Positions 41,164 to 51,318 of a DNA stretch of 64,000 bases are shown piece by piece (within the stretch, counting starts at the first letter, position 1; every line of letters starts with the position of its first letter). The translations under genes were made by a program, and so were the position numbers. The notes below the pieces were generated by a model. That model was not told where the DNA came from and searched no databases. It saw only the letters and a program-made list of their open reading frames with translations. Origin of the DNA: Thiothrix litoralis (GTDB lineage: Bacteria; Pseudomonadota; Gammaproteobacteria; Thiotrichales; Thiotrichaceae); NCBI RefSeq assembly GCF_017901135.1, contig NZ_CP072801.1, forward strand, positions 620,001 to 684,000, given 5' to 3'.

Positions 41164-42249
41164 ATGCCATTAGTCGCACATACCGCGCTGCCAACGTTTG
41201 AACGCTTGCGCCAGGAAGGCCAGACTGTTCTGAGTGAAGATTACGCTTTCAATCAGGACATCCGCGAACTGCATATCGGTTTTTTGAACATGATGCCGGA
41301 TGCAGCGTTGGCAGCCACAGAACGCCAGTTTTTCCGGCTGGTGGGCGAATCTAACCTGATTGCGCAATTCCACATCCACCCGTTTACGCTGGATAGCTTG
41401 CCGCGCAGTGACAAGGCGCAAGCCTACATTGACCAGCACTACGAAAAATTTGAAGATTTGCGGAAACAAGGGCTGGATGCGTTGATTATTACCGGCGCAA
41501 ACCCGTCAGCGGCGCATCTGGAGGACGAGCCGTTCTGGGAAGGGCTGTGCGAAGTGGCGGCATGGGCGATGGAAAATGTCACGTCCACGCTGTGTTCCTG
41601 CCTCGCCAGCCATGCACTGGTGCAGCATTTGTGGGGAATTCGGCGTCGCTCCTTGGGTTTCAAACGCTGGGGCGTTTACAGCCATGCGGTAACGATGCCA
41701 GAACATCCGCTGGTTAACGACCTCAATACCCGTTTCGATGTGCCGCATTCACGTTTCAACCAAATCGACCGGGCGCAACTGGAAGCCGTCGGGGTGCAAG
41801 TGCTGGTGGAAAGCGATGAAGCAGGCGTACACATGGCCGTCAGCCCCGATTTGTTCCGCATGATTTTCCTGCAAGGCCACCCGGAATACGATCAGGTCAG
41901 CTTGTTGAAGGAATACCGCCGTGAAACCATGCGTTGGTTTGAGGGGGCGCGAGACGATTACCCGCCGTTCCCGGAAAACTACTTGCGCCCCAAGGCCAAG
42001 GCTATCCTCAACGAATACCGGCTGACACAGCGTCTTGCTAAACGTCAGGGCAAGCCTTTACCGGATTTCCCGGAAGCCTTGTTGTTACCGATGTTGCACA
42101 ATACTTGGCGTGACACCGCCAAAGTGTTTTACAGCAACTGGATCGGTAAGGTTTACCAGATCACTAATAACGACCGTAGCAAACCCTTCATGGAAGGGGT
42201 TGACCTCAACGACCCGCTGGGGCTGCGTAAACAACTGGAGATGGGCTAG
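41164..42249 (+). CDS. metA: homoserine O-acyltransferase, MetA family
   Basis: 361 residues, longer than E. coli MetA (309) with extensions at both ends. Acylates homoserine at the start of methionine synthesis. The catalytic Cys146 (STLCSC) and the pair His239/Glu241 (GHPEYD) match the MetA glutamine-amidotransferase-like fold. The acyl-CoA selectivity position, Gly for succinyl and Glu for acetyl in characterised enzymes, aligns with Ser115 (ITGANPSAA). Succinyl use is therefore likely but not certain. Confidence 0.9.
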   Translation: MPLVAHTALPTFERLRQEGQTVLSEDYAFNQDIRELHIGFLNMMPDAALAATERQFFRLVGESNLIAQFHIHPFTLDSLPRSDKAQAYIDQHYEKFEDLRKQGLDALIITGANPSAAHLEDEPFWEGLCEVAAWAMENVTSTLCSCLASHALVQHLWGIRRRSLGFKRWGVYSHAVTMPEHPLVNDLNTRFDVPHSRFNQIDRAQLEAVGVQVLVESDEAGVHMAVSPDLFRMIFLQGHPEYDQVSLLKEYRRETMRWFEGARDDYPPFPENYLRPKAKAILNEYRLTQRLAKRQGKPLPDFPEALLLPMLHNTWRDTAKVFYSNWIGKVYQITNNDRSKPFMEGVDLNDPLGLRKQLEMG

Positions 42250-42258
42250 ACTTAAGGT

Positions 42259-43278
42259 ATGAAAACGTGGAATTTTACCGTGTTCTTGGTTTCGGTTGTG
42301 CTGCTGGTCGGTAGCCTCAAAGCGTTGCTGGATTACTGGCAATACGATGAAATAGCAGCAGATGTAGCACAAATGCTGTTGCATCAAGTCAGTGACGTCG
42401 AGGTACGCCAGCAAGTTCAGGAAGCCATTGCCAACAATAATCCCGCTGATGCTCGCATGTACCTGAGCCTTGCCAGTACGTTTGGCTATGCTGTACCAGC
42501 GGCTGAATTCGAGGCTGAACTGCAACGGCTGGAGTCCCCCCTGAATACCGCCCGTCGTACCGTGGATGATTTTACTGCCGGTTTTTTGAATGGCAATGCG
42601 AGCAGCGGTGCAGGTGTAGCAGGGGCGTTGACCTCGGATTTCACTGTGGTTGGTGATGCGCGGGACTTGTGGGAACAGTACCAACTGTATGCCAAAGACG
42701 AACCCGTCAATGAGCTGATTGTAACGCTGGCGGGGGTTGGCGTGGGTTTGACGGCGGCTACGGTGGTGAGTGCGGGCACGGTAACACCCGTGAAAGGTGG
42801 CGTTTCTACCACCAAGCTGGCGGCAAAAGGCGGGCGATTGACCGCGCGCTTCCAGAAACTTTTGCTCAGGCAGGGTTCAGAGGTTTTCAATTATAAAGGA
42901 TTTTTATCGGCGGCGCGTGCCGAGAAAAGTCTGGATGGTATCAGTAAGGCAGCCATTAAGGCTTACAACCCGCAGGCGACTCAAGCCATCCAGCAAACCG
43001 CAGAGCAGGTGAACAATATTCGTAAAGCAAGCTCCACCGTTGATGTAGTACACTTGTTGCAGTATGTTGAAAATGGTGATGATTTATTGCGGCTGGAAAA
43101 ACTCAGCCTTAAATATGGCACACAAACCAAAGGCATTATGAAGTTGCTGGGGAAGGGAGCCATTGGCACTGTACGGACATTGCGCAAGTCGGTAGGATTA
43201 CTGATCAGTGCATTAGCCTCGCTAGTGTCGTTCATCGCTTTTATCGTTTCGTTTGGCAGTATAAGATTGAAAAATTGA
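42259..43278 (+). CDS. hypothetical membrane protein
   Basis: 339 residues, not recognised. A membrane helix at about residues 7-24, a glycine- and threonine-rich hydrophobic segment at about 155-175 (LIVTLAGVGVGLTAATVVSAG), and a C-terminal helix at about 313-332 (GLLISALASLVSFIAFIVSF) are visible. The central part is helical with Glu/Gln-rich stretches. The glycine-rich middle resembles those of phage or toxin-like membrane proteins, but there is no firm match. It starts 9 bases after metA on the same strand and lies before the DUF1800 gene. Confidence 0.6.
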   Translation: MKTWNFTVFLVSVVLLVGSLKALLDYWQYDEIAADVAQMLLHQVSDVEVRQQVQEAIANNNPADARMYLSLASTFGYAVPAAEFEAELQRLESPLNTARRTVDDFTAGFLNGNASSGAGVAGALTSDFTVVGDARDLWEQYQLYAKDEPVNELIVTLAGVGVGLTAATVVSAGTVTPVKGGVSTTKLAAKGGRLTARFQKLLLRQGSEVFNYKGFLSAARAEKSLDGISKAAIKAYNPQATQAIQQTAEQVNNIRKASSTVDVVHLLQYVENGDDLLRLEKLSLKYGTQTKGIMKLLGKGAIGTVRTLRKSVGLLISALASLVSFIAFIVSFGSIRLKN

Positions 43279-43368
43279 TCTTTTAAACCTGCCGTTTAGT
43301 TTAAACTTTAAGCTAAACTTACTGTTTGGTTACGTTATTATTAATATTATTTTTAACGCAGTAAGGTT

Positions 43369-44658
43369 ATGGGATTACTTGTTTTTAAGGATGCAGTACA
43401 CCTCGTATCACGTACCGGTTTAGGTGCGGAATGGGATGCGATCAAACAACTGGAAGGCCGTAGCCGAGAGGATGCGATCAACTTGGTGCTGCATTCTGCT
43501 GCGTCCGGTTTGCAGCCTGCGCCACGCATGACGCCGTGGTTAAAGCTGGAACCGATGCGTTTGAATGACATGAAAACCCGCAACTCGGCCTGGTCAATTT
43601 CACAACGTGAGGGCAAGCTTCTGCAAGCGTGGTGGGTTAAACAAATGCTTGCCACCCGCACGCCGTTCATTGAACGTATGACTTTGTTTTGGCACAACCA
43701 TTTTACTTCCTCCATCCAGAAAACCCTGCAACCCAGTTTGCTTTACCAACAAAATCTGCTGTTGCGCCGCCATGCGGGGGGGAATTTTGCTGAATTGCTG
43801 CGGGCAATGGCGCGTGACCCGGCCATGTTAGTGTATCTGGATGGCTATCAGAATACCAAAGACCAACCCAATGAAAATTTCGCCCGTGAGTTGCTGGAGC
43901 TGTTTACCATCGGGCGCGGGCAGTATCGCGAATCTGATGTAAAAGCCGCTGCCAAAGCCTTTACGGGGTGGGGCGTGGATAACAATACTGGCAAGTTCAT
44001 TATCCGCCCAGAGGAACACGCGTCCGGTCAGGTCACCTTTCTGGGGAAAACGGGCAGTTTTACGGGTGATGACATCATCAAAATCTTGCTGGCACATCCG
44101 CGCACTGCCGAACGTCTTACCGAAAAGTTTTGGCTGGAATTCGTCAGCAATCGCCCTGATCCGGCTTTGGTTAGTGTTTGGGCGCAGCAACTGCGGAAAT
44201 CCAATTATGACATCCAGAGTCTCATGCATACGCTACTCGCCAGCGAGCCTTTCTGGGCGGTACAAAATCGTGGGACGCTGGTGAAATCGCCCGTGGAGCT
44301 GGTGATCGGTACGCTACGGACGTTGCCATACCCGCGTGAATCCACTGAGGATTTGCTGAACTTGTGCCGCCTGTTGGGGCAGGAGTTATTTGACCCACCT
44401 AACGTCAAAGGCTGGGTCGGTGGTGAACACTGGATCAATACCCAAACCTTACTGGTACGTAATGCCTACCTTTCCAAATTGTCACGCGGCGATTTGAATG
44501 ATAAAAGTGCAGCAGGCGTGAAATTACCCAATGCTTCCGAGGAGCAATTGGTGGAATGGTTACTGCCTGTCAAACCCTTGCAGCCCTTGCCCACCACGCC
44601 CGGTGCGCGGCGCTTAGTGCGCTCCTTGCTGCTTGACCCTGCCTTTCAGGTATCCTAA
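43369..44658 (+). CDS. DUF1800 domain protein
   Basis: 429 residues. The DUF1800 pattern is clear: WWVKQMLATRTPFIERMTLFWHNHF, then NPNENFARELLELFTIG-type sequence (QPNENFARELLELFTIGRG), and KSPVELVIGTLRT. These proteins are encoded with DUF1501 proteins, as here, and are of unknown function, sometimes linked to secretion or extracellular matrix. No signal peptide is evident at the chosen ATG. It precedes the DUF1501 gene by 24 bases. Confidence 0.88.
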   Translation: MGLLVFKDAVHLVSRTGLGAEWDAIKQLEGRSREDAINLVLHSAASGLQPAPRMTPWLKLEPMRLNDMKTRNSAWSISQREGKLLQAWWVKQMLATRTPFIERMTLFWHNHFTSSIQKTLQPSLLYQQNLLLRRHAGGNFAELLRAMARDPAMLVYLDGYQNTKDQPNENFARELLELFTIGRGQYRESDVKAAAKAFTGWGVDNNTGKFIIRPEEHASGQVTFLGKTGSFTGDDIIKILLAHPRTAERLTEKFWLEFVSNRPDPALVSVWAQQLRKSNYDIQSLMHTLLASEPFWAVQNRGTLVKSPVELVIGTLRTLPYPRESTEDLLNLCRLLGQELFDPPNVKGWVGGEHWINTQTLLVRNAYLSKLSRGDLNDKSAAGVKLPNASEEQLVEWLLPVKPLQPLPTTPGARRLVRSLLLDPAFQVS

Positions 44659-44682
44659 CCCCATGATGTGGATGCAGCTCAT

Positions 44683-45825
44683 ATGAACCGTCGAGAATTT
44701 CTAGGAATGGCAGCATTGCTGCCGTGGCTGAGTGCGTTGCCTGCTGAAGTGCTGGCGGCTACTCCCCGCCCACAGCAGCGCATTTTAGTGTTGGTGAAAC
44801 TAGCGGGTGGTAATGATGGCTTGAATACGCTAGTTCCTTACACTGACCCCTTGTATTACCAAGCCCGTCCTACACTAGGCATCCCTAAACATCAGGTGCT
44901 GGATATTGGCGAGAGCTATGGCTTGAACCCTTACCTTAAGGCGCTCAAACCGTGGTGGGATAAAGGCAATATGGCTTGGGTGCAAGGTGTGGGTTATCCG
45001 CAGGGAAGTCTGTCGCATTTCCGTTCGCTTGATATTTGGGAAACCGCTGTTGATGCCAGCAACTATTCGGATACTGGTTGGTTAGGGTCATTGCTACCGG
45101 GGTGCAAGCCGGGTTTACATGGCATTGCTATCGGTGATAGTGCTGTGCCGATAACGGGGAAAAATTGCAATACTATTGCGATGCAAAGCCCGCAGAGTTT
45201 TCTTAGCCAGATCAGTCTTTTGGAAGACATTCAGCCCGTCACGACGAATCCCGTGTTGGCACATTTGACCAATGTACACCACCAGTTGTATGCCGCCGGG
45301 GAGCAGTTGAGTAAAAAACTACAGCATCCCGCAGCATTAGGGGTTAATTTTTCCAGCAGTGGTTTTGGACGTGAGTTGGAATCAGTGGCAAAAATGATTC
45401 TCACGGGGGTGGATGCCACCGTGTACATGGTCACATTGGATGGTTTTGATACCCACAGCAATCAGGCGGGCGTGCAAAGTAATTTGTTATACCAACTGGC
45501 AGGCGGGCTGGATTCCTTTGCGCAAGCGATGCAACGCGGTGGACGCTGGAATGATGTCATGCTGATGACGTATTCGGAATTCGGGCGACGGGTACAGGAA
45601 AACAATGCTAAAGGCACTGACCACGGCACGGCTTCCGTACAACTGGTGATGGGCGGCAAGGTACGTGGCGGCATTTACGGCGATAAACCTGATCTGAGTC
45701 ATCTGGATGGGGAGGGTAATTTGTCGCACAGTGTCGACTTCCGTAAGGTTTATGGCACGGTTGCCCAGCAGTGGCTGAAGCAGGCCAGCCCGTGGAAGCC
45801 ATTTGGTACACTGCCGTTTGTTTAA
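44683..45825 (+). CDS. DUF1501 domain protein with Tat signal
   Basis: 380 residues from ATG at 44683; a GTG at 44668 is less likely. The N-terminus MNRREFLGMAALLPWLSA is a twin-arginine signal (RREFL), so the protein is exported folded. The body has the sulfatase-like DUF1501 pattern: ILVLVKLAGGNDGLNTLVPY, MTYSEFGRRVQEN, and GTDHGTASVQLVMG with the metal-like His. It pairs with DUF1800; the function is unknown. Confidence 0.88.
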   Translation: MNRREFLGMAALLPWLSALPAEVLAATPRPQQRILVLVKLAGGNDGLNTLVPYTDPLYYQARPTLGIPKHQVLDIGESYGLNPYLKALKPWWDKGNMAWVQGVGYPQGSLSHFRSLDIWETAVDASNYSDTGWLGSLLPGCKPGLHGIAIGDSAVPITGKNCNTIAMQSPQSFLSQISLLEDIQPVTTNPVLAHLTNVHHQLYAAGEQLSKKLQHPAALGVNFSSSGFGRELESVAKMILTGVDATVYMVTLDGFDTHSNQAGVQSNLLYQLAGGLDSFAQAMQRGGRWNDVMLMTYSEFGRRVQENNAKGTDHGTASVQLVMGGKVRGGIYGDKPDLSHLDGEGNLSHSVDFRKVYGTVAQQWLKQASPWKPFGTLPFV

Positions 45826-45882
45826 GTCTGGCAGGGTTTCCGGCATAATCCGCCTTCCTATCCATCATAGAAAGGCTTTCCC

Positions 45883-46803
45883 ATGTGGTTCAAGAATCTC
45901 TACCTGCTGCGTTTGAGCAGTGATTTCACCCTTACCCCTGAAGAACTGCACGAAGCCCTTGAAAGCAAACCCTTTCTGGGCTGCGGCAATGAGCTGCGCG
46001 AAGCCAGCGGCTGGGTTTCCCCGTTTGGACGCAACAGCGAACAACTGGTTCACGCTGCCAATGGCTGCTTATTATTGACCTTGGCGCATCAGGAAAAGCT
46101 GTTGCCTGCCTCGGTTATCCGCGAAGAGCTGGATGCGCTGGTGGCTGAAATCGAAGAAAAAGACGCCCGTAAGGTGGGTAAGCGCGAAAAGCAGGATTTG
46201 CGTGACGAGATCGAATTTGAGTTGTTACCCAAAGCCTTCACCCGCACCAAAAAAATGGATGCTTGGATCGACGTGCCCAACGGTTGGATGATCATCAATA
46301 GCTCCTCCAACACTCAAGGCGAACGCCTGACGCATTTATTGCGCAGCACCATCGGTAGTTTGCCAGTGACACCGCCTAAAACGGATATGTCCCCGGCCGT
46401 GATGATGACACAATGGTTGGCGGATGATCATACCTTGCCTGCGCCGTTTGCTTTGGGTGAAGAGTGCGAGCTGAAAGGCCAAGGCGAAGAAAACAGTGTT
46501 GCGGTATTCAAGCGCCATGAGCTGAATGCCGAGGTGGTGCAAGCCAACCTTGCAGCGGGCAAGACAGTCTCCAAGCTAGCATTGGTGTGGGATAACAAAA
46601 TCAGCTTCATGCTGACCGACGAGTTGGGCATCCGCCGGGTGCGTTTCCTCGATGTGCTGGAAGAAAACCTCAAGGATGCTGATCCGCAATCACACGCGGA
46701 AAAGCTCGACATCGAATTCACCCTGATGACAGGGGAGGTCAACAAACTGTTGACCGACCTGCTGCGCTGCTTTATTGCTGAGCCTGAGGAAGCGCTTCCT
46801 TAA
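45883..46803 (+). CDS. rdgC: recombination-associated protein RdgC
   Basis: 306 residues, usual length. RdgC forms a ring dimer on DNA and limits RecA. The N-terminus MWFKNLYLLRL, the block SGWVSPFG, and the C-terminal TLMTGEVNKLLTDL match the family. The last 32 bases overlap the convergent DUF349 gene. Confidence 0.96.
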   Translation: MWFKNLYLLRLSSDFTLTPEELHEALESKPFLGCGNELREASGWVSPFGRNSEQLVHAANGCLLLTLAHQEKLLPASVIREELDALVAEIEEKDARKVGKREKQDLRDEIEFELLPKAFTRTKKMDAWIDVPNGWMIINSSSNTQGERLTHLLRSTIGSLPVTPPKTDMSPAVMMTQWLADDHTLPAPFALGEECELKGQGEENSVAVFKRHELNAEVVQANLAAGKTVSKLALVWDNKISFMLTDELGIRRVRFLDVLEENLKDADPQSHAEKLDIEFTLMTGEVNKLLTDLLRCFIAEPEEALP

Positions 46804-49033
46804 CCTTTTCGATCCGTGCCGTCTGGCTTGCCAGTGCGGCAGCGGGCATTCCACCCAGTGCATACCATTGTTTCAATAACGGCAGCGCGTGTGAACTTGG
46901 TTCATAGGCGTCTTTACGGCTGCGCATGGTTTCCGAGAGTTGTGCGACTTGATATTTGAGGCGAGCTTGTTGGAAGTCCGGGGGCGTTTCCAGACCCAGC
47001 AGGATTTCCAGTTGCAGGCACAGTAATTCGCCCGCCGTGCGGTTGGCAATTTGTGCATCAGCACTGGTTTCCGCCTGCTTGTGTTCGAGAGATTGTGCGG
47101 CGAGCGCTTCAAGTTCCACTACTTTCTGTTGCTGGCGTTCCAGTTCACGTTGGTGTTGCTCGGCTGCCTGGCGGGCTTCTTCGGCAAGCTGGGCGTTGCG
47201 TTCCTGCTGTTGTTGCTGGCGCTCGTCACGGGCGCGGGCAAACAGGGTATCCATCGGTTCGCGGAATTGCTTCCACAGGCGCTGCTCGTCTGAGGGGCGC
47301 GATGTCAGGGTAATGAGCCACTGAGTTTGCAGTGCCTTGGCTTGCTCGACTGCTTGCGCGGTATTGGGGTGCTCCAGCAAGGCTTGAGCTTGTTCGACGA
47401 GTTGGGTGCGTTCCTGCCAGTTGCGGCTACGTTCAGCCTTGAAGTGGGCTTCCAGTGAATCCATCGCGGCGTTGAAGCGTTCGTTGATGTTTTTCCAGTC
47501 TTTGTGGCTGACGGTTCCGGCATCTTTCCACTGCTTGCGAAGCTGGTTGACGTCTGCTTGCAGGCTGCGCCAGTCGACATTTCCCCAATCGGTCGCGCTA
47601 TGGAGTGCTTCGAGCTTGTCACAAATGTCGTGGCGTTGTTGCAGGTGAGTTTCACGCTGCTGGGCTTGCTCGACGAAGTATTGTTTGCTGGGTTCGTAAG
47701 CAGCGGTGGCGTTGGCATCGAAGGCTTGCCACAAGGCGCGTTGTTGCCCCGGTTCCATCTGTGACAATTTGCGCCATTCTTCACGCAGGGAGTGGATTTT
47801 TTTGGCGCGTTCCTGTGGGGCGATTTCATCGTCGGTGCGTAAGTGTTCTGCTGTTTCGATCAGTTGTTTACGTACCTGATCGGTTCCCCAGCGCCGCCAG
47901 TCTTGCAGTTCGCGCAACATGGGAGCGAAAGCGTGCAGCCGCCGTTGGAAAAAAGCGAGGTCTTTGCCCGGTAATTCCGGGGCATCCTTGAGGTCTGCGG
48001 TGAGGGCTTTGTGTGCGTCGATGGCTTCGCTGTATTGCTCGGCATCGAGGTGCGCTTCCAGTGTTTTCAGGGTGTCATGCAACTTTTGGAGCTTTTCTTC
48101 CTGTTGGACTTTTTGTTGCTGCTGGCGTTGACGTGCTTCAGCTTGCGCTTGTTGTTCATGTTCCAGCCGTTCGCGGGCAGCTTGGGCGGCTTGTTCTGCT
48201 TGTTGGGTGGCTTCGGATTGTAAGCGGGCTTGTGCTTCAGCTTGGGCAGCAAGTTGCTGGGTGCGTTGTGCCTGTTCGGTTTCCCAGCCACTCAATTGTT
48301 GCCGGAAGTGTTCCAGTGCTTGCTGGAAACGTGCCTGCTGCTCGGGGGATGGCTGGGTAGCCAGTTTTTGCCAGCGTTGTTCCAGTACTTTGGCACGGGT
48401 CTTGTCTTGTTCCCATGCACCTGTATTGGCGAGGTTTTCGGTTTCGGCACAGAGGTCGTTGATGGCGGCTTGCTGCTGTTGAATACGCTGTTCGGTTTCG
48501 AGACGTTCCTTCAGTAGCTGACGCAGGCGTTTGTTGCTCTTGCCGTGGGCTTTCTCAAGGGTTTTGAGTTTTTCCAGATCGGTGATTTGTTTAGCGGCGA
48601 CGTACTGGATTTCTTTGAAGGTGTCATTGCTGGCAATACTAAACAGTAACTCCTGATCATCCAGTTTGGCGATGGCCTGATGGCGTAGCTTAATGCCACG
48701 CAGGGAGTCGCGGGCAATGCTACGTAGCAGCGCCGGATTTTGCAGCCAATGAAACACATCCGTCAACAAGTGGTCATGGTGATGGTCGCTTGCTGCCAAA
48801 CCAATCACGCGCTGCCGGGAACGTTCGCCGATGGAACCGGAGGTATGCCCTAGTTGCACCAGCGTGGGCAGGTGCGATAGGCGGGTAATCGCTTCCATGC
48901 GCACATTGCTGTCAGGATCGCTTTGGGCAATCCTAATCAGTTCTACACTATCACTCGCCAGACTGGATAGTGACTTCAGGCGGACGTTGGCATCATTATG
49001 TTGCCATTTTGGTTTGAAAAACTTCCCTAACAT
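46772..49033 (-). CDS. DUF349 domain protein, coiled coil
   Basis: 753 residues. Several DUF349 repeats (for example WQKLATQP, EEWRKLSQMEPGQQRALWQAF, QWKDAGTVSHKDWKNINERF) are embedded in long Gln/Ala/Glu-rich coiled coils between about residues 190 and 690. The N-terminal 120 residues have HEAT-like features (LTRLSHLPTLVQLGHTSG). DUF349 proteins of this kind are common in gammaproteobacteria and of unknown function. It is convergent with rdgC and downstream of metG on the same strand. Confidence 0.85.
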   Translation of the reverse strand: MLGKFFKPKWQHNDANVRLKSLSSLASDSVELIRIAQSDPDSNVRMEAITRLSHLPTLVQLGHTSGSIGERSRQRVIGLAASDHHHDHLLTDVFHWLQNPALLRSIARDSLRGIKLRHQAIAKLDDQELLFSIASNDTFKEIQYVAAKQITDLEKLKTLEKAHGKSNKRLRQLLKERLETEQRIQQQQAAINDLCAETENLANTGAWEQDKTRAKVLEQRWQKLATQPSPEQQARFQQALEHFRQQLSGWETEQAQRTQQLAAQAEAQARLQSEATQQAEQAAQAARERLEHEQQAQAEARQRQQQQKVQQEEKLQKLHDTLKTLEAHLDAEQYSEAIDAHKALTADLKDAPELPGKDLAFFQRRLHAFAPMLRELQDWRRWGTDQVRKQLIETAEHLRTDDEIAPQERAKKIHSLREEWRKLSQMEPGQQRALWQAFDANATAAYEPSKQYFVEQAQQRETHLQQRHDICDKLEALHSATDWGNVDWRSLQADVNQLRKQWKDAGTVSHKDWKNINERFNAAMDSLEAHFKAERSRNWQERTQLVEQAQALLEHPNTAQAVEQAKALQTQWLITLTSRPSDEQRLWKQFREPMDTLFARARDERQQQQQERNAQLAEEARQAAEQHQRELERQQQKVVELEALAAQSLEHKQAETSADAQIANRTAGELLCLQLEILLGLETPPDFQQARLKYQVAQLSETMRSRKDAYEPSSHALPLLKQWYALGGMPAAALASQTARIEKVKEALPQAQQ

Positions 49034-49061
49034 CGTCTTTATTATCGTCTTGTTGAGTGTT

Positions 49062-51095
49062 TTATTTTACGCGCATTCCCGGCTCAGCACCGTTATCTGG
49101 CGTCAGGATGAACAGATCGCTACCGCCGGGGCCTGCTGCCAATACCATGCCTTCCGACATCCCAAAACGCATTTTGCGTGGTGCAAGATTGGCAACCATG
49201 ACAGTCAAGCGCCCTTCCAGATCAGTGGGATCGTAGGCTGATTTTATTCCGGCAAAGACATTGCGGGTTTCTCCGCCCAGATCAAGGGTCAATTGTACCA
49301 GTTTGTCTGCACCGTTGACGTGCTCTGCTTTCACAATTTTAGCAATTCGTAGGTCAATTTTGGCGAAATCATCGTATTCAATCATTGGGCTGATGGGGGC
49401 GTCGGCCAATGCACCCGTGATGGTTGGTGCTGCGGCAGGTGCTGGCATAGCTTGACGATTATCTTCAAGCATGGCTTCTACCATGATGCTTTCAACACGA
49501 GTCATCAAGGCTTTGAAGGTGCCAATTTCGTGGTTTAACAGTGGTTTCTTGGCACTGTTCCAGTTTAATTCTCCGGCATTCAGGAAACTTTCGGTGTCTG
49601 CTGCCAGTTGTGGCAATACCGGTTTTAGGTAGGTGACAATGGCACGGAACATGTTGATGCCTTGGGTGCAAACGGTTTGCACGTCTGCTAGGCGTTCCGG
49701 GTCTTTGGCTAATACCCACGGCTTTTGTTCGTCAACGTATTGGTTGGCTTTGTCTGCTAACGCCATGATTTCACGCATTGCTTGATTGTAGCGGCGATTT
49801 TCGTAGAGTTCGGCAATGTGTTCGGATGCATCGCTAAATGCTTGATACAAAGCGGGGTCTGGCAAGGTGGCTGACAGCGTATTGGCAAAACGCTTATTGA
49901 TGAAACCTGCACACCGCGAGGCAATATTGACAACTTTACCCACCAAGTCGCTGTTGACCCGTGCAATGAAATCTTCCAGATTCAGGTCGATGTCATCCAC
50001 GCCGCTGCTGAGTTTGCTGGCGAAGTAATAACGTAACCATTCCGGGTTGAGGTGTTTGAGGTAGCTTTCAGCCTGAATGAACGTGCCGCGTGACTTGGAC
50101 ATTTTTGCGCCATTGACGGTCAGGAAGCCGTGGCAATGTACCGCCGTCGGTGTGCGGAAATCCGCGCCATGCAATAAGGCAGGCCAGAATAGGGTATGGA
50201 AGTAGGCGATGTCCTTGCCGATAAAGTGGTGAACTTCAGCCGTGGAATCGGGCTTCCAGTAGGCATCAAAATCCAGCCCAGTGCGCTCACACAGGTTTTT
50301 GAAACTCGCCAGATAACCGATGGGTGCATCCAACCACACGTAGAAATATTTGTCGTCAGTATCGGGGATTTTGAACCCCCAGTAAGGTGCATCACGGGAC
50401 ACATCCCAGTCGCTCAAACCTTGATCAGACTCGAACCATTCCATTTGCTTGTTGGCAATTTCCTTTTGCACCGCACCGCTGGCGAGAAACTCGCGCAGAA
50501 AGGCTTCAAAATGCCCGAGCTTGAAGAAATAGTGTTCGGTTTCTTTCTCGATGGGCTTGGTGCCGGAAATGGCGGAAACCGCGTTTTTCAAATCTGTGGG
50601 GGAATAGGTTGCCCCACAGGCTTCGCAATTGTCACCGTATTGGTCAGCCGCGCCACAGCGAGGGCATTCACCTTTGATAAAACGGTCGGGCAGGAACATT
50701 TGTGCCTGCGCATCGTAAGCCTGACGGATCGTGCGCTTTTCGATATGCCCTTTTTCACGTGCCGCTTTATAGATGAATTCCGCAAAGTGACGGTTTTCAT
50801 CAGAGTGCGTGGTGTAGTAGTTATCGAAGGCGACATTGAAACCCGCAAAGTCACGTTGGTGTTCTTCGCTGCTACGGGCAATCAGTTGTTCGGGGGTGAT
50901 GCCTTCTTGCTGGGCACGCAACATGATGGGGGTGCCGTGGGTATCATCAGCGCACACATAATGGCATTCGTTGCCGCGTAAGCGTTGAAAACGTGCCCAA
51001 ATATCAGTCTGGATGTATTCGACCATGTGGCCAATGTGGATCGGGCCATTGGCATAGGGGAGGGCGCTGGTAATGAGGATTTTTCTTGGCTGCAT
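49062..51095 (-). CDS. metG: methionyl-tRNA synthetase
   Basis: 677 residues from ATG at 51095; earlier in-frame ATGs add non-conserved sequence. Class I synthetase with HIGH at 20-23, the KMSKS loop ([10 protein letters not shown]) near residue 330, and a zinc knuckle CPRC...CEAC near 147-162. The C-terminal 100 residues form the EMAP/Trbp111-type tRNA-binding domain ([20 protein letters not shown]), so this is the dimeric long form as in E. coli. Confidence 0.97.
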   Translation of the reverse strand: MQPRKILITSALPYANGPIHIGHMVEYIQTDIWARFQRLRGNECHYVCADDTHGTPIMLRAQQEGITPEQLIARSSEEHQRDFAGFNVAFDNYYTTHSDENRHFAEFIYKAAREKGHIEKRTIRQAYDAQAQMFLPDRFIKGECPRCGAADQYGDNCEACGATYSPTDLKNAVSAISGTKPIEKETEHYFFKLGHFEAFLREFLASGAVQKEIANKQMEWFESDQGLSDWDVSRDAPYWGFKIPDTDDKYFYVWLDAPIGYLASFKNLCERTGLDFDAYWKPDSTAEVHHFIGKDIAYFHTLFWPALLHGADFRTPTAVHCHGFLTVNGAKMSKSRGTFIQAESYLKHLNPEWLRYYFASKLSSGVDDIDLNLEDFIARVNSDLVGKVVNIASRCAGFINKRFANTLSATLPDPALYQAFSDASEHIAELYENRRYNQAMREIMALADKANQYVDEQKPWVLAKDPERLADVQTVCTQGINMFRAIVTYLKPVLPQLAADTESFLNAGELNWNSAKKPLLNHEIGTFKALMTRVESIMVEAMLEDNRQAMPAPAAAPTITGALADAPISPMIEYDDFAKIDLRIAKIVKAEHVNGADKLVQLTLDLGGETRNVFAGIKSAYDPTDLEGRLTVMVANLAPRKMRFGMSEGMVLAAGPGGSDLFILTPDNGAEPGMRVK

Positions 51096-51262
51096 GGCTG
51101 TGTCTGGGTAGTCCTGATTTTGACGTTGTAAAGTATCAGGTTGTGGGGGTTTGTGCCACTGCCGGAAGCCAGAATGGTGCAGCGACTGCTGATTTGCCAT
51201 GCAACTTAACGTCATAAAACTACCATTAGTAAATTTGATGAACTTTTTCAGCATTAGCAACA

Positions 51263-51268
51263 TATAAT
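51263..51268 (+). promoter_or_regulatory. possible -10 element before the alanine-repeat lipoprotein
   Basis: TATAAT 50 bases before the start codon in an AT-rich spacer (51096-51318) between divergent genes. The spacer also carries the near-repeat ACTAATT twice (about 51270 and 51300). No good -35 is present. Weak call; nothing else is seen in this spacer. Confidence 0.3.
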
Positions 51269-51318
51269 TACTAATTGTTGTCATAAACCCCATTTAACTA
51301 CTAATTAGGTAATAAGTC

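Noticed and set aside
43295-43317. AT-rich palindrome (TTTAG...CTAAA) before the DUF1800 gene
   Set aside because: Short, AT-rich and easily formed by chance; no T-run or known operator.
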